DNA from: Candidatus Aenigmatarchaeota archaeon
Lineage (GTDB): Archaea; Aenigmatarchaeota; Aenigmatarchaeia; CG10238-14; SCSR01
DNA length: 64,000 bases
Direction of reading: 5' to 3'
Assembly (NCBI GenBank): GCA_030615205.1
Contig: JAUWZS010000001.1
Location: 335,492-399,491, forward strand
Below, one piece after another: positions 40,633 to 50,201 of the stretch. Numbering within the stretch: the stretch's first letter is position 1; each line of letters begins with the position of its first letter. Position numbers and translations under genes: made by a program. The notes below the pieces were generated by a model, which was given only the letters and a program-made list of their open reading frames with translations, was not told the origin of the DNA and searched no databases.

Positions 40633-43542
40633 ATGAATGAGAAACCAAAAGACAAAGAAGACGAAATATCCGAGTTTTGGAACAAGAGCAAGATATACGA
40701 AAAAGCAAAACTCAACCGAAAAAAGGCGAAAAAGTTCTATTTTCTGGACGGCCCGCCGTATGCAACTGGTACTGTGCATGTAGGGATTGCGATGAACAAA
40801 GTATTGAAAGACTTTTGGCTACGGTTTTTCCGGATGTCTGGATTTAATGTCTGGGACCAGCCAGGATTTGACACGCATGGTGTGCCGATTGAGCATAAAG
40901 TCGAAAAGCTGCTGGGGTTCAAAGCAAAAGGCGATATAGAAAAATTCGGGGTTGAGAATTTTATTAAAAAATGTGAGGAATTTGCAACAAAGTTCATAGA
41001 TGTTATGGCTGATCAATTTAAAAATCTAGGAGTTTGGATGGACTGGGACAATCCGTATACGACGCTAACGAACGAGTACATAGAAGGTGCTTGGTATACT
41101 TTCAAAAAGGCATTTGAGAAAGGCTTCCTTTATCGTGATGTTTATGCTGTGCATGTTTGCCCACGCTGTGAGACAGCTGTTGCGTATAACGAGATTGAGT
41201 ATAAAGAGATTGATGACAATTCGATTTATGTAAAGTTTAAAGTTCGCGGCAAAAAGAAGGAATATCTTATAATTTGGACGACTACGCCTTGGACACTTCC
41301 ATCGAATACAGGTATGATGGCAAATCCGAAAGCTGAATATGTGCGTGTGGATGTTGACGGCGAAATTTTGATTGTTGGCAAGTCATTGCTTGAAGCCCTG
41401 ATGAAAAAGTTCGGAGCAGAGAACTATAAAGTTCTTGAAACTTTCAAAGGCAAGCGGCTCGAAGGTCTGAAATATGAACATCCGCTCGCAGACATATTTG
41501 AATTTCAACGCGGGCTGAAAAATGCGCATCGGGTTGTACTCTCCGATCAGTTTGTAAGTTTGGATGAAGGTACTGGGCTTGTGCATACAGCACCAGGCCA
41601 TGGGCAAGAAGACTATAAAGTTGGAAAAGAAACCGGCTTGCCTGTTATAAATCCGCTAAGAATGGATGGCACGTTCAACGAGCGTTCTGGCAAATATGCT
41701 GGTGTGTTCGCAAAAGATGCTGACAAGATGGTAACAGACGAGCTTAAACATCGCGGTCTTATTTTGGCCGAGGAGCGCATAAGACACGATTATCCGATGT
41801 GTTGGCGTTGTGAATCGCCGTTGCTGATGATGGCTGTGCCGCAGTGGTTCTTTAAAGTAACAAAAATACGTGATGATTTGCTGAAGGAGAATGAAAAGAT
41901 AAACTGGACGCCTGAGTGGGCTAGTCAGCGATTCAAAAACTGGCTTGAAAGCTTGGGCGACTGGCCGATTTCTAGGCAACGTTATTGGGGCATACCACTT
42001 CCGATTTGGATTTGCGAGAATGAAAAATGCGGAAAGATAAAGGTTATTGGCTCGCGAAAAGAACTTCCTAAAATTCCAAAAGATTTTCACAAACCATACA
42101 TAGATCAAATTGTTTTGCGCTGCAAATGCGGCGGGGTTATGAAACGCGTGCCGGATGTTCTTGATGTTTGGTTTGACTCAGGTGTTGCTGCGTGGGCTTC
42201 GCTTGGTTATCCGAGCAACAAAAAACTCTTCAAAAAATTATGGCCAGTAGATTTTGTGCTTGAGGGGGCGGACCAGATGCGCGGATGGTGGAATTCGATG
42301 ATGATAACAAATATTATGACGTTCGGGCGTAAGCCTTTTGATAATGTTCTCTTTCACGGATTTGTTCTGGATGCGCATGGTGCAAAGATGAGCAAGAGCA
42401 GAGGCAACATTGTAACAACAGAAGAAGCGATTGAAAAATACGGACGTGATGTGCTTAGATTTTATTATCTCGCTCGGCCGGTTTGGGACGATATGTATTT
42501 CAAGCTTGACGATTTAGATGAACTTGCAAAATCTTTTATAGTCGTGCGAAATACGTTCAATTTTGTAAAAACATATGTTCCAAAAATACCAAAAACAAAA
42601 CCGAAAAATTTGAAGAAAGAAGACAAATGGTTTTTGTCAAGACTTAACACCATAGTCTCAAACTCAACAGACTACTGCAGGGATTTCATATCACACAAAG
42701 CAGCAAATGAGATTCTTGATTTTGTGTTGAATGACTTCTCGCGATGGTACATAAAGTTAGTGCGCGATCGTGTTTGGCCTGAATATAAAAAGAAAGACAG
42801 AGAAGCTGCTTTTTACACACTGTTCACAACAACTGAAACGCTTGCCCGGCTGCTTGCACCATTCTGTCCATATCTTGCCGAGAGCATATACCAAGAAATA
42901 ATAAAACCTTTGAAAGCATCGAAGAAGACAAAAGAATCTGTTCATATAGAAGACTGGCCGAAAGCAGACAAGGCAATGATAAATGAAAAACTGGAAAAAG
43001 AAATGGAAATAGTGAAGCAGCTTGTTGAACTTTCGTATGCCGCGCGCCACAAAGCTGGTATAAAATTGAGATGGCCTGTGGGGTCTGTGGTAATAGTTGC
43101 GAAAGGTGCGAAAAATAAAGAGCTCTCGTCTGCAGTAAAAGATTTGAAGGATGTTCTGCTGAGAATGTGCAATACTAAAAATATAAAAACAGCTTCTAAG
43201 CCACCGGAAAATAAAGAAGATTTTGTGGGAACAGAATCAGCAGTGGCAGATGTTTTTGTTGAAAAGAAAATGGACGAGCGACTGATAAATGAAGCGCTCT
43301 TCCGCGAGCTTGTAAGAGAAATACAAAGTATGAGGAAGAAAAATAAGTTCCAAGTGACTGATAGAATAATTCTGACGCTTTCATCTGACGATAACACGAG
43401 CAAATTTTTAGGCCGCAAGAAAAAAGAATTGATGAAAGAAGTTGGCGCAGCGAAAGTTGTGATTGGCAAACTGGCCGGCCACTGCAAAGGAAAACTGAAA
43501 TTCAAAAACACAGAGATAGAAATCGCATTCGAAAAGAAATAA
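40633..43542 (+). CDS. ileS: Isoleucyl-tRNA synthetase
   Basis: A 969-aa class I synthetase. The HIGH region is GTVHVGIAMNK and the KMSKS block is KMSKSRGN. The CP1 editing domain is intact (TTTPWTLPSNTG, GTGLVHTAPGHGQEDY), and a C-terminal domain follows. CP2/zinc sites include HVCPRCE and CRCGG-like pairs. Length is normal for archaea (about 1000). It is followed by a DUF498 gene 42 bases on. A TATA-like TTTTTATTTAATG lies about 40-55 bases upstream of the ATG. Confidence 0.96.
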   Translation: MNEKPKDKEDEISEFWNKSKIYEKAKLNRKKAKKFYFLDGPPYATGTVHVGIAMNKVLKDFWLRFFRMSGFNVWDQPGFDTHGVPIEHKVEKLLGFKAKGDIEKFGVENFIKKCEEFATKFIDVMADQFKNLGVWMDWDNPYTTLTNEYIEGAWYTFKKAFEKGFLYRDVYAVHVCPRCETAVAYNEIEYKEIDDNSIYVKFKVRGKKKEYLIIWTTTPWTLPSNTGMMANPKAEYVRVDVDGEILIVGKSLLEALMKKFGAENYKVLETFKGKRLEGLKYEHPLADIFEFQRGLKNAHRVVLSDQFVSLDEGTGLVHTAPGHGQEDYKVGKETGLPVINPLRMDGTFNERSGKYAGVFAKDADKMVTDELKHRGLILAEERIRHDYPMCWRCESPLLMMAVPQWFFKVTKIRDDLLKENEKINWTPEWASQRFKNWLESLGDWPISRQRYWGIPLPIWICENEKCGKIKVIGSRKELPKIPKDFHKPYIDQIVLRCKCGGVMKRVPDVLDVWFDSGVAAWASLGYPSNKKLFKKLWPVDFVLEGADQMRGWWNSMMITNIMTFGRKPFDNVLFHGFVLDAHGAKMSKSRGNIVTTEEAIEKYGRDVLRFYYLARPVWDDMYFKLDDLDELAKSFIVVRNTFNFVKTYVPKIPKTKPKNLKKEDKWFLSRLNTIVSNSTDYCRDFISHKAANEILDFVLNDFSRWYIKLVRDRVWPEYKKKDREAAFYTLFTTTETLARLLAPFCPYLAESIYQEIIKPLKASKKTKESVHIEDWPKADKAMINEKLEKEMEIVKQLVELSYAARHKAGIKLRWPVGSVVIVAKGAKNKELSSAVKDLKDVLLRMCNTKNIKTASKPPENKEDFVGTESAVADVFVEKKMDERLINEALFRELVREIQSMRKKNKFQVTDRIILTLSSDDNTSKFLGRKKKELMKEVGAAKVVIGKLAGHCKGKLKFKNTEIEIAFEKK

Positions 43543-43583
43543 CGAAAATTAAAATAAATTAATATCTTTTCCTTATTCTAATT

Positions 43584-43940
43584 ATGGGTGTGTGGATAAG
43601 TTCTGCAAAGTACGGTTCGATAACAATAAGTGGTAAAAAATACAAGCATGATGTAATTGTGACATGGGAAGGAAAAGTCAGAGCAGCACAAACTGAAGGC
43701 TGGCATCTGTTTGACCAAAAAGAATTAGTTCAGCTTCTTCTTGAACGTCCGGAAATAATCGTGATGGGTCTTGGTCTTGGCAAAAGCACATTAATGAAAA
43801 TCTCGCCTGAAATTGTTAAATTTGCGGATGAAAAGAAATTGAAAATTGTGGAAAAGCCGACACCATTGGCAATAAAGGAATTCAATGAACTTGTCCGCGA
43901 AGGAAAGAAAGTTGTTGCGTATATGCATGTAACGTGCTAG
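43584..43940 (+). CDS. Mth938/DUF498-like domain protein
   Basis: A 118-aa protein. SAKYGSITISGKKYKHDV and later PEIIVMGLGLGK are the conserved blocks of the Mth938/NDUFAF3 family, which has a small alpha-beta fold. The mitochondrial homologue assists complex I assembly; the archaeal function is unknown. One Cys ends the protein (HVTC). It follows ileS, likely by readthrough, and has its own TATA-like stretch. Confidence 0.85.
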   Translation: MGVWISSAKYGSITISGKKYKHDVIVTWEGKVRAAQTEGWHLFDQKELVQLLLERPEIIVMGLGLGKSTLMKISPEIVKFADEKKLKIVEKPTPLAIKEFNELVREGKKVVAYMHVTC

Positions 43941-43997
43941 TAATTCATCACAATATGGCGAGGAAGTTTTTTATATTGTCCTATCATAACTAATGAT

Positions 43998-44555
43998 ATG
44001 AAGATCACAAAGACACAAATGAATCAGATTAAAAAATTCGCTTACAATTATTACAAAAGATTAGATCAAACACATGGAGTTGAGCATCTAGAGAGAACAG
44101 TAAAATTAGCAATTTACTTGGCTAAAAAGGAAAAAGCAAATATACAAATTGTCAAGTTGGGCGCGATGCTCCATCAGTTTCATAAGAGAGGACCTATAAA
44201 AAGATTTCTTGAAAAAATTAAAGTTGATAAAAATCTGATTAATCAGATTATCCATTGTGTTGATTGCTCAAGTATGAAAAATATTCATAAAGCGAAGAGC
44301 ATTGAAGCAAAAGTAGTATATGATGCAGATAAATTACAAGTTGTTGGGCCATTCGGAATTATGAGAGAAATAAGTTGCGATATGGTACCAAGAAATATGA
44401 AATTCAGAGAAGCATTAAAACATACAAGAACGATTGAACAAAAATGTTTTGCAACACTTCAAACCAAGACTGCTAAGAAATTGGCAAAGCAACCACATGA
44501 TTACGTTGTCAAATTCTGGAAAATATTAGATAAATGGGATAAGATTACATTTTAA
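43998..44555 (+). CDS. HD-domain phosphohydrolase-like protein with altered HD motif
   Basis: A 185-aa protein with the layout of small HD hydrolases: THGVEHLERT (first His region), a GAMLHQFHKRG block in which the usual His-Asp pair is His-Gln, then YDADKLQVVG (the distal Asp). The change of the second metal ligand suggests reduced or altered activity. The rest of the fold appears intact, so it may be a binding or regulatory protein. It is monocistronic with a promoter-like TTTTTTATATTG upstream. Confidence 0.75.
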   Translation: MKITKTQMNQIKKFAYNYYKRLDQTHGVEHLERTVKLAIYLAKKEKANIQIVKLGAMLHQFHKRGPIKRFLEKIKVDKNLINQIIHCVDCSSMKNIHKAKSIEAKVVYDADKLQVVGPFGIMREISCDMVPRNMKFREALKHTRTIEQKCFATLQTKTAKKLAKQPHDYVVKFWKILDKWDKITF

Positions 44556-44649
44556 TCGAGCCTCCCGGCGCACTTTGCTAAGAGAAGAGAAATTTAACCA
44601 CTAAAAGTTGTTCCAATCGTTTTTGTCAGAATTTTAACTGAATTTAACT

Positions 44650-45063
44650 ATGAAGATTAAGAAACATGCATTGATCTATGTATGCCTGGCTGCATCGATT
44701 GCCGGTCTGGTACTAATTTACATAGCAGCGATAAGCATACAAGCAGCACCTATGCCTATAGCTGAAATAAATTTTGATATGGTAGGCCGGTCTGTAAAAA
44801 CTGCCGGCTTTATAAGCTACCGTTCGAACCATCCGAGTGGCCACATATTCCTCACAATAACAGACGGCGATGATTCGATAATACAAGTGCCGTTGTTCGC
44901 TGGTTTTGTGAGTTCATTCGAGCGCGATAACAGACAGCATGCTACAACAGACGAATTGAGGCGCGGGGCTTTGATTGAAGTAGAAGGACTTGTCGGCGAG
45001 TATCGTGGTCAGCTGCAAATCGTGCCAAGAAAACCAGACGATTTGAAAATTTTATACGACTGA
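44650..45063 (+). CDS. Membrane-anchored OB-fold protein
   Basis: A 137-aa protein. One membrane helix (~8-28, LIYVCLAASIAGLVLIYIAAI) precedes an OB-like beta barrel: VGRSVKTAGFISYRS, GHIFLTITDGDDSI and IEVEGLVGEYRGQLQIVP. This resembles the exported OB-fold of nuclease-associated or tRNA_anti-like proteins. It is 25 bases before the TctA-type gene on the same strand, so they may be an operon. Its ligand is unknown. Confidence 0.7.
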   Translation: MKIKKHALIYVCLAASIAGLVLIYIAAISIQAAPMPIAEINFDMVGRSVKTAGFISYRSNHPSGHIFLTITDGDDSIIQVPLFAGFVSSFERDNRQHATTDELRRGALIEVEGLVGEYRGQLQIVPRKPDDLKILYD

Positions 45064-45088
45064 TATTGCTTTTGCAGTGGTTGGTTTT

Positions 45089-46333
45089 ATGTTGCTAGAA
45101 ACTTTTTTGTTTATTTTTCTTGGAGTTGCAATCGGCATATTTGCTGGGCTTTGTCCCGGCATTCATATAAACACAACTATACCTCTTTTGTTGTCGCTTT
45201 CGATTTTTATACAAGATCCGATAAGCATAGCAGTCCTTATAATTTCGGTGTCAGTAACAGAAATGTTCATAGATCAAGTTCCTGCAATTTTTATCGGTAT
45301 GCCTGATGCAGATACAGCTCTATGCGTTTTGCCAGGCCATCGTTTGCTTTTTGAAGGCCGTGGATATGAAGCGATTAAGTTGACAGTAGTCGGTGGTTTG
45401 GGTGCGTTATTGCTGAGTTTGGTTTTTATAGCAGTAGCAGCGGATGCCTTCAATTTTCTTTACGAGCTGTCAAGACCGTACATACATTTTGTCATTATCG
45501 GCGTTGTCGTGTTTATGATATTATCAGAAAAGGTGCCGAGAAAGATTGCATACGCAGCTTTGATAATTTCTTTGTCGGGCCTGCTTGGTATACTTACACT
45601 TAATTCCTCGATCGTGCGTCAGCAGAATGTTTTATTTCCAGTGCTTACAGGTTTGTTTGGACTAAGCAGCATGATAATAAGTTTCTCTGAAAGTTCTGTT
45701 ATCCCAGAACAGGGCACGAACAACAAATTGAAAATTTCTAAAAAAGATATGATGAAAGCAATCGCACTTGCTTCTTTCGCTGGTATAATGGTTGGGTTCT
45801 TGCCGGCTGTAGGCATATCCGAAGCTGCAGTAATGACTCAATATTTGGGCGGTTCAGGTTCAACATCTCGCGGGTTTTTAATGACAACTGCGGGAATAAA
45901 TGTTGCAAACGATGCTTTTTCTCTCATAAGCCTTTATCTTGTTGGTAATCCACGCTCTGGCGCAAGTGTGGCTATACAGCAGGTTGTTGGCGAGCCTACG
46001 TTCTTCGAAACAGTGTTTTTAATCGGCATAATACTTTTCACATCGGGAATCGCAGCAGTGCTTACGCTCTTTCTTGGAAAGAAAATTCCAAAGTTTCTCG
46101 CGAGAGTTAATTACAGATTGCTGACATCGGTTGTTATGTGTTTTATTGTCAGCCTTGTTTTCATTATAACTGGATTTTACGGGCTGCTTATACTTTTTGC
46201 TTCCACATCAGTTGGCCTGCTGTGCGCATTCTTAGAAATTCGCCGGTCGCATTGTATGGGCATCTTGTTGATACAGACAATTCTTTTCTTTACAGGACTA
46301 AACCCTTTAGTTATTTCAATTCTAAATATTTAG
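45089..46333 (+). CDS. TctA-family (COG1784) membrane transporter
   Basis: The start at 45089 (MLLETFLFIFLGVAIGIFAG) is preferred over the GTG at 45077. The ~414-aa protein has about ten hydrophobic helices and the family signature GLCPGIHINTTIPLLL near the N terminus, repeated as GFLPAVGISEAAVMTQYLGG in the second half, as expected for two inverted halves. Bacterial TctA moves tricarboxylates; the archaeal COG1784 group is uncharacterised. It is flanked by an OB-fold gene and a methyltransferase. Confidence 0.88.
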   Translation: MLLETFLFIFLGVAIGIFAGLCPGIHINTTIPLLLSLSIFIQDPISIAVLIISVSVTEMFIDQVPAIFIGMPDADTALCVLPGHRLLFEGRGYEAIKLTVVGGLGALLLSLVFIAVAADAFNFLYELSRPYIHFVIIGVVVFMILSEKVPRKIAYAALIISLSGLLGILTLNSSIVRQQNVLFPVLTGLFGLSSMIISFSESSVIPEQGTNNKLKISKKDMMKAIALASFAGIMVGFLPAVGISEAAVMTQYLGGSGSTSRGFLMTTAGINVANDAFSLISLYLVGNPRSGASVAIQQVVGEPTFFETVFLIGIILFTSGIAAVLTLFLGKKIPKFLARVNYRLLTSVVMCFIVSLVFIITGFYGLLILFASTSVGLLCAFLEIRRSHCMGILLIQTILFFTGLNPLVISILNI

Positions 46334-46351
46334 TAAAGCCGGTGAGTGAGA

Positions 46352-46948
46352 ATGAAAATAAGTTTGGCAGATTTGAAAATAGTGGTAATTTTTGCCCTGT
46401 TCGTATATTCGATAGTGATACTTTCGTTCTATTTCAATTATTATCTTTTTGGGATGATCATTCTCAGCATACTGATGCTCATGTTCTTAGTACCGTATTT
46501 TTATGGTGCGCCGTGGTTCCCAAGCGAACGAGCAGTTGTGAAAAAGATGGTTGATATGGCAAAGATAAGAAGCAGCGATGCTGTGTATGACCTGGGCTCT
46601 GGTGATGCTAGGATTCTTATTGAAGCAGCGAGACGAAATAAAAAAATCGCGAAACTCATTGGTGTTGAGATAAACCCTTTTGCGATTATGATTTCAAAAA
46701 TATTTCTCAAGATTTCTGGCTTTGAGAGTAGGATAGAAATAAGGAGGCAGAACCTTTTTAAAACGGATTTGAAAGATGCAGATGTGATATTCGTGTTCTT
46801 GTTGCAAAAAACAAACAACAGACTAGAGAAAAAATTAAGGAAGGGGCTGAAGAAAGGCACGCGCGTGGTATCGCACTTGTGGAAATTCGAGAATATGAAA
46901 CTCGTCAGGGCAGATGAACGGCTGAAAGTCTATTTGTATAGGGCTTAA
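46352..46948 (+). CDS. Membrane-anchored SAM methyltransferase (lysine-methyltransferase-like)
   Basis: The ATG at 46352 is used. Two N-terminal hydrophobic helices (~residues 8-50) precede a class I methyltransferase: YDLGSGDARILIEAARR (motif I), IGVEINPFA (acidic end of strand 2) and DADVIFVFLLQK. The segment APWFPSERAVVKKMVDMA before motif I is like that of the FAM173/aKMT lysine-methyltransferase group. The target could be a membrane or ribosomal protein. It follows the TctA gene after about 18 bases. Confidence 0.8.
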   Translation: MKISLADLKIVVIFALFVYSIVILSFYFNYYLFGMIILSILMLMFLVPYFYGAPWFPSERAVVKKMVDMAKIRSSDAVYDLGSGDARILIEAARRNKKIAKLIGVEINPFAIMISKIFLKISGFESRIEIRRQNLFKTDLKDADVIFVFLLQKTNNRLEKKLRKGLKKGTRVVSHLWKFENMKLVRADERLKVYLYRA

Positions 46949-46990
46949 TTTATTTTTAATTCTAAATATTTAGTAGTGAATGTGTCAATT

Positions 46991-49357
46991 ATGGCTCTTG
47001 ATAAAAAAGAATTACGCAAGAAGTTTGCTAAAGACTGGAAAAAGTATTACAAGCTTGACTTTTTGGTAGAGACTGGTTTCGTGCGCAAGATCTGCAAAAA
47101 ATGCGGCAGGGGATTTTGGTCGCTTGACGAAAGCCGCGAAGTGTGTCCAGATCAACCGTGTCAGTATTACGAATTCCTCGGCAATCCGCCAACCACGCGT
47201 AAGCTCAGCTACACAGAGACTTGGAAACACATCGAGAACTTTTTCGTGCATCGAGGCCATACAAGCATCCGCAGATACCCGGTTGTGTGTAGGTGGTTCC
47301 CTACGCTGTTCTTTAACAATGCTTCTATAGTTGATTTTTATCGCACTGAAAACGGCAATGTGGTTTTTGATTTTCCGGCGAATCCGCTGATTGTTCCGCA
47401 GTTTTGTTTGCGGTTCAATGATATACCGAACATCGGCGCAACAGGCAGGCATTACAGCTGCTTTGTGATGATTGGACAGCATAGTTTGTACAATCCGAAA
47501 AAGAAAATCGGTTATTGGAAAGACAAATGCACAGAGCTGAACTTTGAGCTGTTGAAAAGTTTTGGGATTGATGCAAAGGAAATAATTTTTGTTGAAGGCA
47601 TTTGGCTCGGACCAGGTGCGTTTGGTTCTACGCTTGAATATTTTGTGCGCGGGCTTGAGATTGGGAACGAGGTGTTTACAGAATTTTTGATTACAAACAA
47701 CGGCCCAAAAGAAATGAAAGAAAAAGTAATAGATATGGGTGCTGGACTCGCGCGTTTTGCATGGCTCACTCAGGGAACACCTACAAGCTATGATGTAACT
47801 TTCAAGCCTGTTTTGGATGCGCTAAAAAAGGAGATAACATTGGAGTACGATGAAAAACTTTTCTTAGAATACTCAAAGCTTGCGGGCGCGCTAAATTTCG
47901 ATGAAGTGGAAAATCTGGAAAAAACCAAAAAGATAGTTGCAGAAAAGCTTGGGATATCAGTTGATGAGCTGAAGAGGAAGATAGAACAGATGCAAGCACT
48001 TTATTCGATATGCGACCATACACGGGCGCTTGCATTCGCGATTACAGACGGAGCAATACCTTCGAATGTTGGCGGTGGATACAACCTGCGTGTGATTCTG
48101 CGTCGCGCGTTGGGCTTTATAGATAAATTCAGATGGAAAATAGACTTGCCGACTGTTTGCGAACTGCATGCAAAGCAACTGAGAAAAATGGCACCTGAAC
48201 TGGCTGAGCATACGGGTGATATAAGAAAGATTCTGGACATTGAGAAGCGCAGATACAAGGATGCGAAAGTGCGAACAAAAAGAATTGTTGAGAAGATTGT
48301 GGCTGCTGGAGAAAAAATCGATGAGAATAAGATGATCAAGCTCTATGACTCGGAAGGCATAACACCGGAGATGCTCACTGAGACCGGTTTGAGCGTCAAA
48401 GTCCCTATAGACTTTTATGTAAAAGTAACAGAGCGGCACATGGGCCAGGAAAAAGAAAAAGAGAAGCAACCGTTTGATATTTCTGGCCTTTCAAAAACAA
48501 AAATCCTTTACTACAAAAAGCCAGAAGTCTTCAGCTTCAATGCCAAGATTTTAAAAATCTTTGACAATAGCAACATAGTGCTTGATCAGACTGCATTCTA
48601 CCCAACAAGCGGTGGACAGGTGCATGATATCGGAAGCATTGGCAAAGCGGACGTTGTTGATGTTAACAAATACGGCGATATTATTGTGCATAAATTGAGT
48701 TCAGTCGCGGGCTTGAAAAAAGGCAGTGCTGTAAAATGTGAGGTTGACAAAAGCCGCAGGCAGATATTGAAACAGCACCATACAGGCAATCATATATTGA
48801 ACCTTTCGTCCAGGAGCATACTTGGTTCGCATGTGTGGCAGCATTCTGCGCTTAAGGATATAGACAAAGCAAAACTCGAAATAACTCATTACGATGCGTT
48901 GTCAGATGAGGAAACGAAGAAAATAGAAGATTATGCGAATGTGGTCGTGAAGAAAAATATACCTGTTAAGACCGAAGTGCTGCCAAGGGCTGAAGCTGAG
49001 CAGAAATACGGGTTTAGGATTTATCAGGGCAGTCAGGGCGTTCCGAGCAAAGAAGTGCGCATAGTATCAATCGGCGATTTGGACCACGCTGCTTGCGGTG
49101 GCACTCATTGCAACAGCACAGGTGAAGTAGGTTTTATCACAATCCTACGAACAAAGCGCGTGCAGGATGGTGTTGTGCGAATTGAATATGTATCTGGGAA
49201 TATTGCTGTTAAGCGGCTTGAAGAAAAAGAACGGCTGCTCAAAGAAACGGCCAAAGTACTGGGCGTGGCAGAGGAAAAAGTCCCGAATGCTGTGAGGAAG
49301 CTGTTCGAAGAATGGAAAGAAAAAAGAAAATTATTGAAAAAAATGAAAAAGAAGTGA
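46991..49357 (+). CDS. alaS: Alanyl-tRNA synthetase lacking the C-terminal domain
   Basis: The likely start is ATG 46991 (MALDKKELRKKF); GTG 46976 is possible. The archaeal N-terminal zinc ribbon (CKKCGRGFWSLDESREVCPDQPC, quoted in pieces) precedes the class II catalytic domain. The editing domain has HHTGNHIL (H-x3-H) and ACGGTH (C-x3-H). At ~788 aa it is about 110 residues shorter than typical archaeal AlaRS: it stops after a helical segment (LLKETAKVLGVAEEK ... KLLKKMKKK) and lacks the dimerising C-Ala domain. A tiny ORF resembling that helix follows. Confidence 0.93.
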   Translation: MALDKKELRKKFAKDWKKYYKLDFLVETGFVRKICKKCGRGFWSLDESREVCPDQPCQYYEFLGNPPTTRKLSYTETWKHIENFFVHRGHTSIRRYPVVCRWFPTLFFNNASIVDFYRTENGNVVFDFPANPLIVPQFCLRFNDIPNIGATGRHYSCFVMIGQHSLYNPKKKIGYWKDKCTELNFELLKSFGIDAKEIIFVEGIWLGPGAFGSTLEYFVRGLEIGNEVFTEFLITNNGPKEMKEKVIDMGAGLARFAWLTQGTPTSYDVTFKPVLDALKKEITLEYDEKLFLEYSKLAGALNFDEVENLEKTKKIVAEKLGISVDELKRKIEQMQALYSICDHTRALAFAITDGAIPSNVGGGYNLRVILRRALGFIDKFRWKIDLPTVCELHAKQLRKMAPELAEHTGDIRKILDIEKRRYKDAKVRTKRIVEKIVAAGEKIDENKMIKLYDSEGITPEMLTETGLSVKVPIDFYVKVTERHMGQEKEKEKQPFDISGLSKTKILYYKKPEVFSFNAKILKIFDNSNIVLDQTAFYPTSGGQVHDIGSIGKADVVDVNKYGDIIVHKLSSVAGLKKGSAVKCEVDKSRRQILKQHHTGNHILNLSSRSILGSHVWQHSALKDIDKAKLEITHYDALSDEETKKIEDYANVVVKKNIPVKTEVLPRAEAEQKYGFRIYQGSQGVPSKEVRIVSIGDLDHAACGGTHCNSTGEVGFITILRTKRVQDGVVRIEYVSGNIAVKRLEEKERLLKETAKVLGVAEEKVPNAVRKLFEEWKEKRKLLKKMKKK

Positions 49358-49361
49358 TTTT

Positions 49362-49517
49362 ATGCCGGTAGATGCGGAAAGATGGCGTGAGCTGAAGGAG
49401 AAAGAAGAAATTTTGAAAAAGGCAGCAACAGCAATACGTGTTCAGGAAAAGGATTTGGCACGCGTGGTGGCTAGGTTTAAGAGAGAGATAAAAGAGATGG
49501 ACGAAAAACTTAAATAG
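49362..49517 (+). CDS. 51-aa helical protein resembling the AlaRS C-terminal helix
   Basis: Not in the ORF track. It starts 4 bases after the alaS stop: MPVDAERWRELKEKEEILKK and ends FKREIKEMDEKLK. By eye, EEILKKAATAIRVQEKDLARVVARF lines up with ERLLKETAKVLGVAEEKVPNAVRKL at the AlaRS end (about 10 identities in 37, not tested). It could be a split or duplicated piece of AlaRS that binds to it through a coiled coil. Co-translation with alaS is likely. Confidence 0.6.
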   Translation: MPVDAERWRELKEKEEILKKAATAIRVQEKDLARVVARFKREIKEMDEKLK

Positions 49518-49562
49518 ATAAAGATGATTAAAATTTAAATTTTAATTTCAAATAATTCTTTA

Positions 49563-50171
49563 ATGGTAAAGAAAAAGTTTTCAGAAATACTTTTGGAAGA
49601 AGCGGATAAAATTGTAGAAACGATTGCTAAAGATGATGCTTATCTTACTATTTTGAGAGACCAAAAGGATAAAATAGATGAAATATGCAACTTAATAGAA
49701 AAAAGTAGAGCTATGCATTGTTACGGTAAGGGAAGATCCGGTAATCCACCTGTTGCATTAGCTTTAAGATTAAAAAATTTCGGTTATAAAGTCTGGTTTG
49801 GAGGCGACGTAATTAAAGAAAGGATATACTCTGGTGACATTGTTTTTCTCTTTTCTGGTTCTGGTGAAACAAACGAGACAGTAAATTTTGCAGACCAAGG
49901 TAAAAAGGCTGGGGCAAAGATTATAGGAATCACAACATATGAAAATAGCACTTTAGGCAAATTATCTGATGTTGTATTTTATCTTCCAGGTGGTCTAGAA
50001 AAAAGCAAGGGTTGGGAGTATATCAAAAGCCAACTTAGTGAGTCAGAGTTGTATGGTGGAGGGTTATTTGAACTGTTTGCTTATTTATTTCAAGAGACGC
50101 TTGTAACCGCAATAGGAAAATATAAGGGCATAAAGCCAAGTATAGTAGCCGAAACGCATGTAAGAGATTAG
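49563..50171 (+). CDS. SIS-domain isomerase, 6-phospho-3-hexuloisomerase-like
   Basis: A 202-aa SIS-domain protein. HCYGKGRSGNPPVALALRL, VFLFSGSGETNET and IGITTYENSTLGKLSDV are the sugar-phosphate-binding loops; the end (GGGLFELFAYLFQETLV) carries the Glu typical of hexuloisomerases (HxlB/PHI). PHI works with 3-hexulose-6-phosphate synthase in archaeal ribose-phosphate synthesis. No partner gene is seen in the window. TATA-like AAAATTTAAATTTTAA precedes it. Confidence 0.85.
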   Translation: MVKKKFSEILLEEADKIVETIAKDDAYLTILRDQKDKIDEICNLIEKSRAMHCYGKGRSGNPPVALALRLKNFGYKVWFGGDVIKERIYSGDIVFLFSGSGETNETVNFADQGKKAGAKIIGITTYENSTLGKLSDVVFYLPGGLEKSKGWEYIKSQLSESELYGGGLFELFAYLFQETLVTAIGKYKGIKPSIVAETHVRD

Positions 50172-50201
50172 TCAGCCCACCGCTAATTCGTCATATTTAG
50201 T

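Noticed and set aside
40499-40633. 44-codon frame upstream of ileS
   Set aside because: It lies in the ileS promoter and covers the TATA-like element; it has no domain or RBS.
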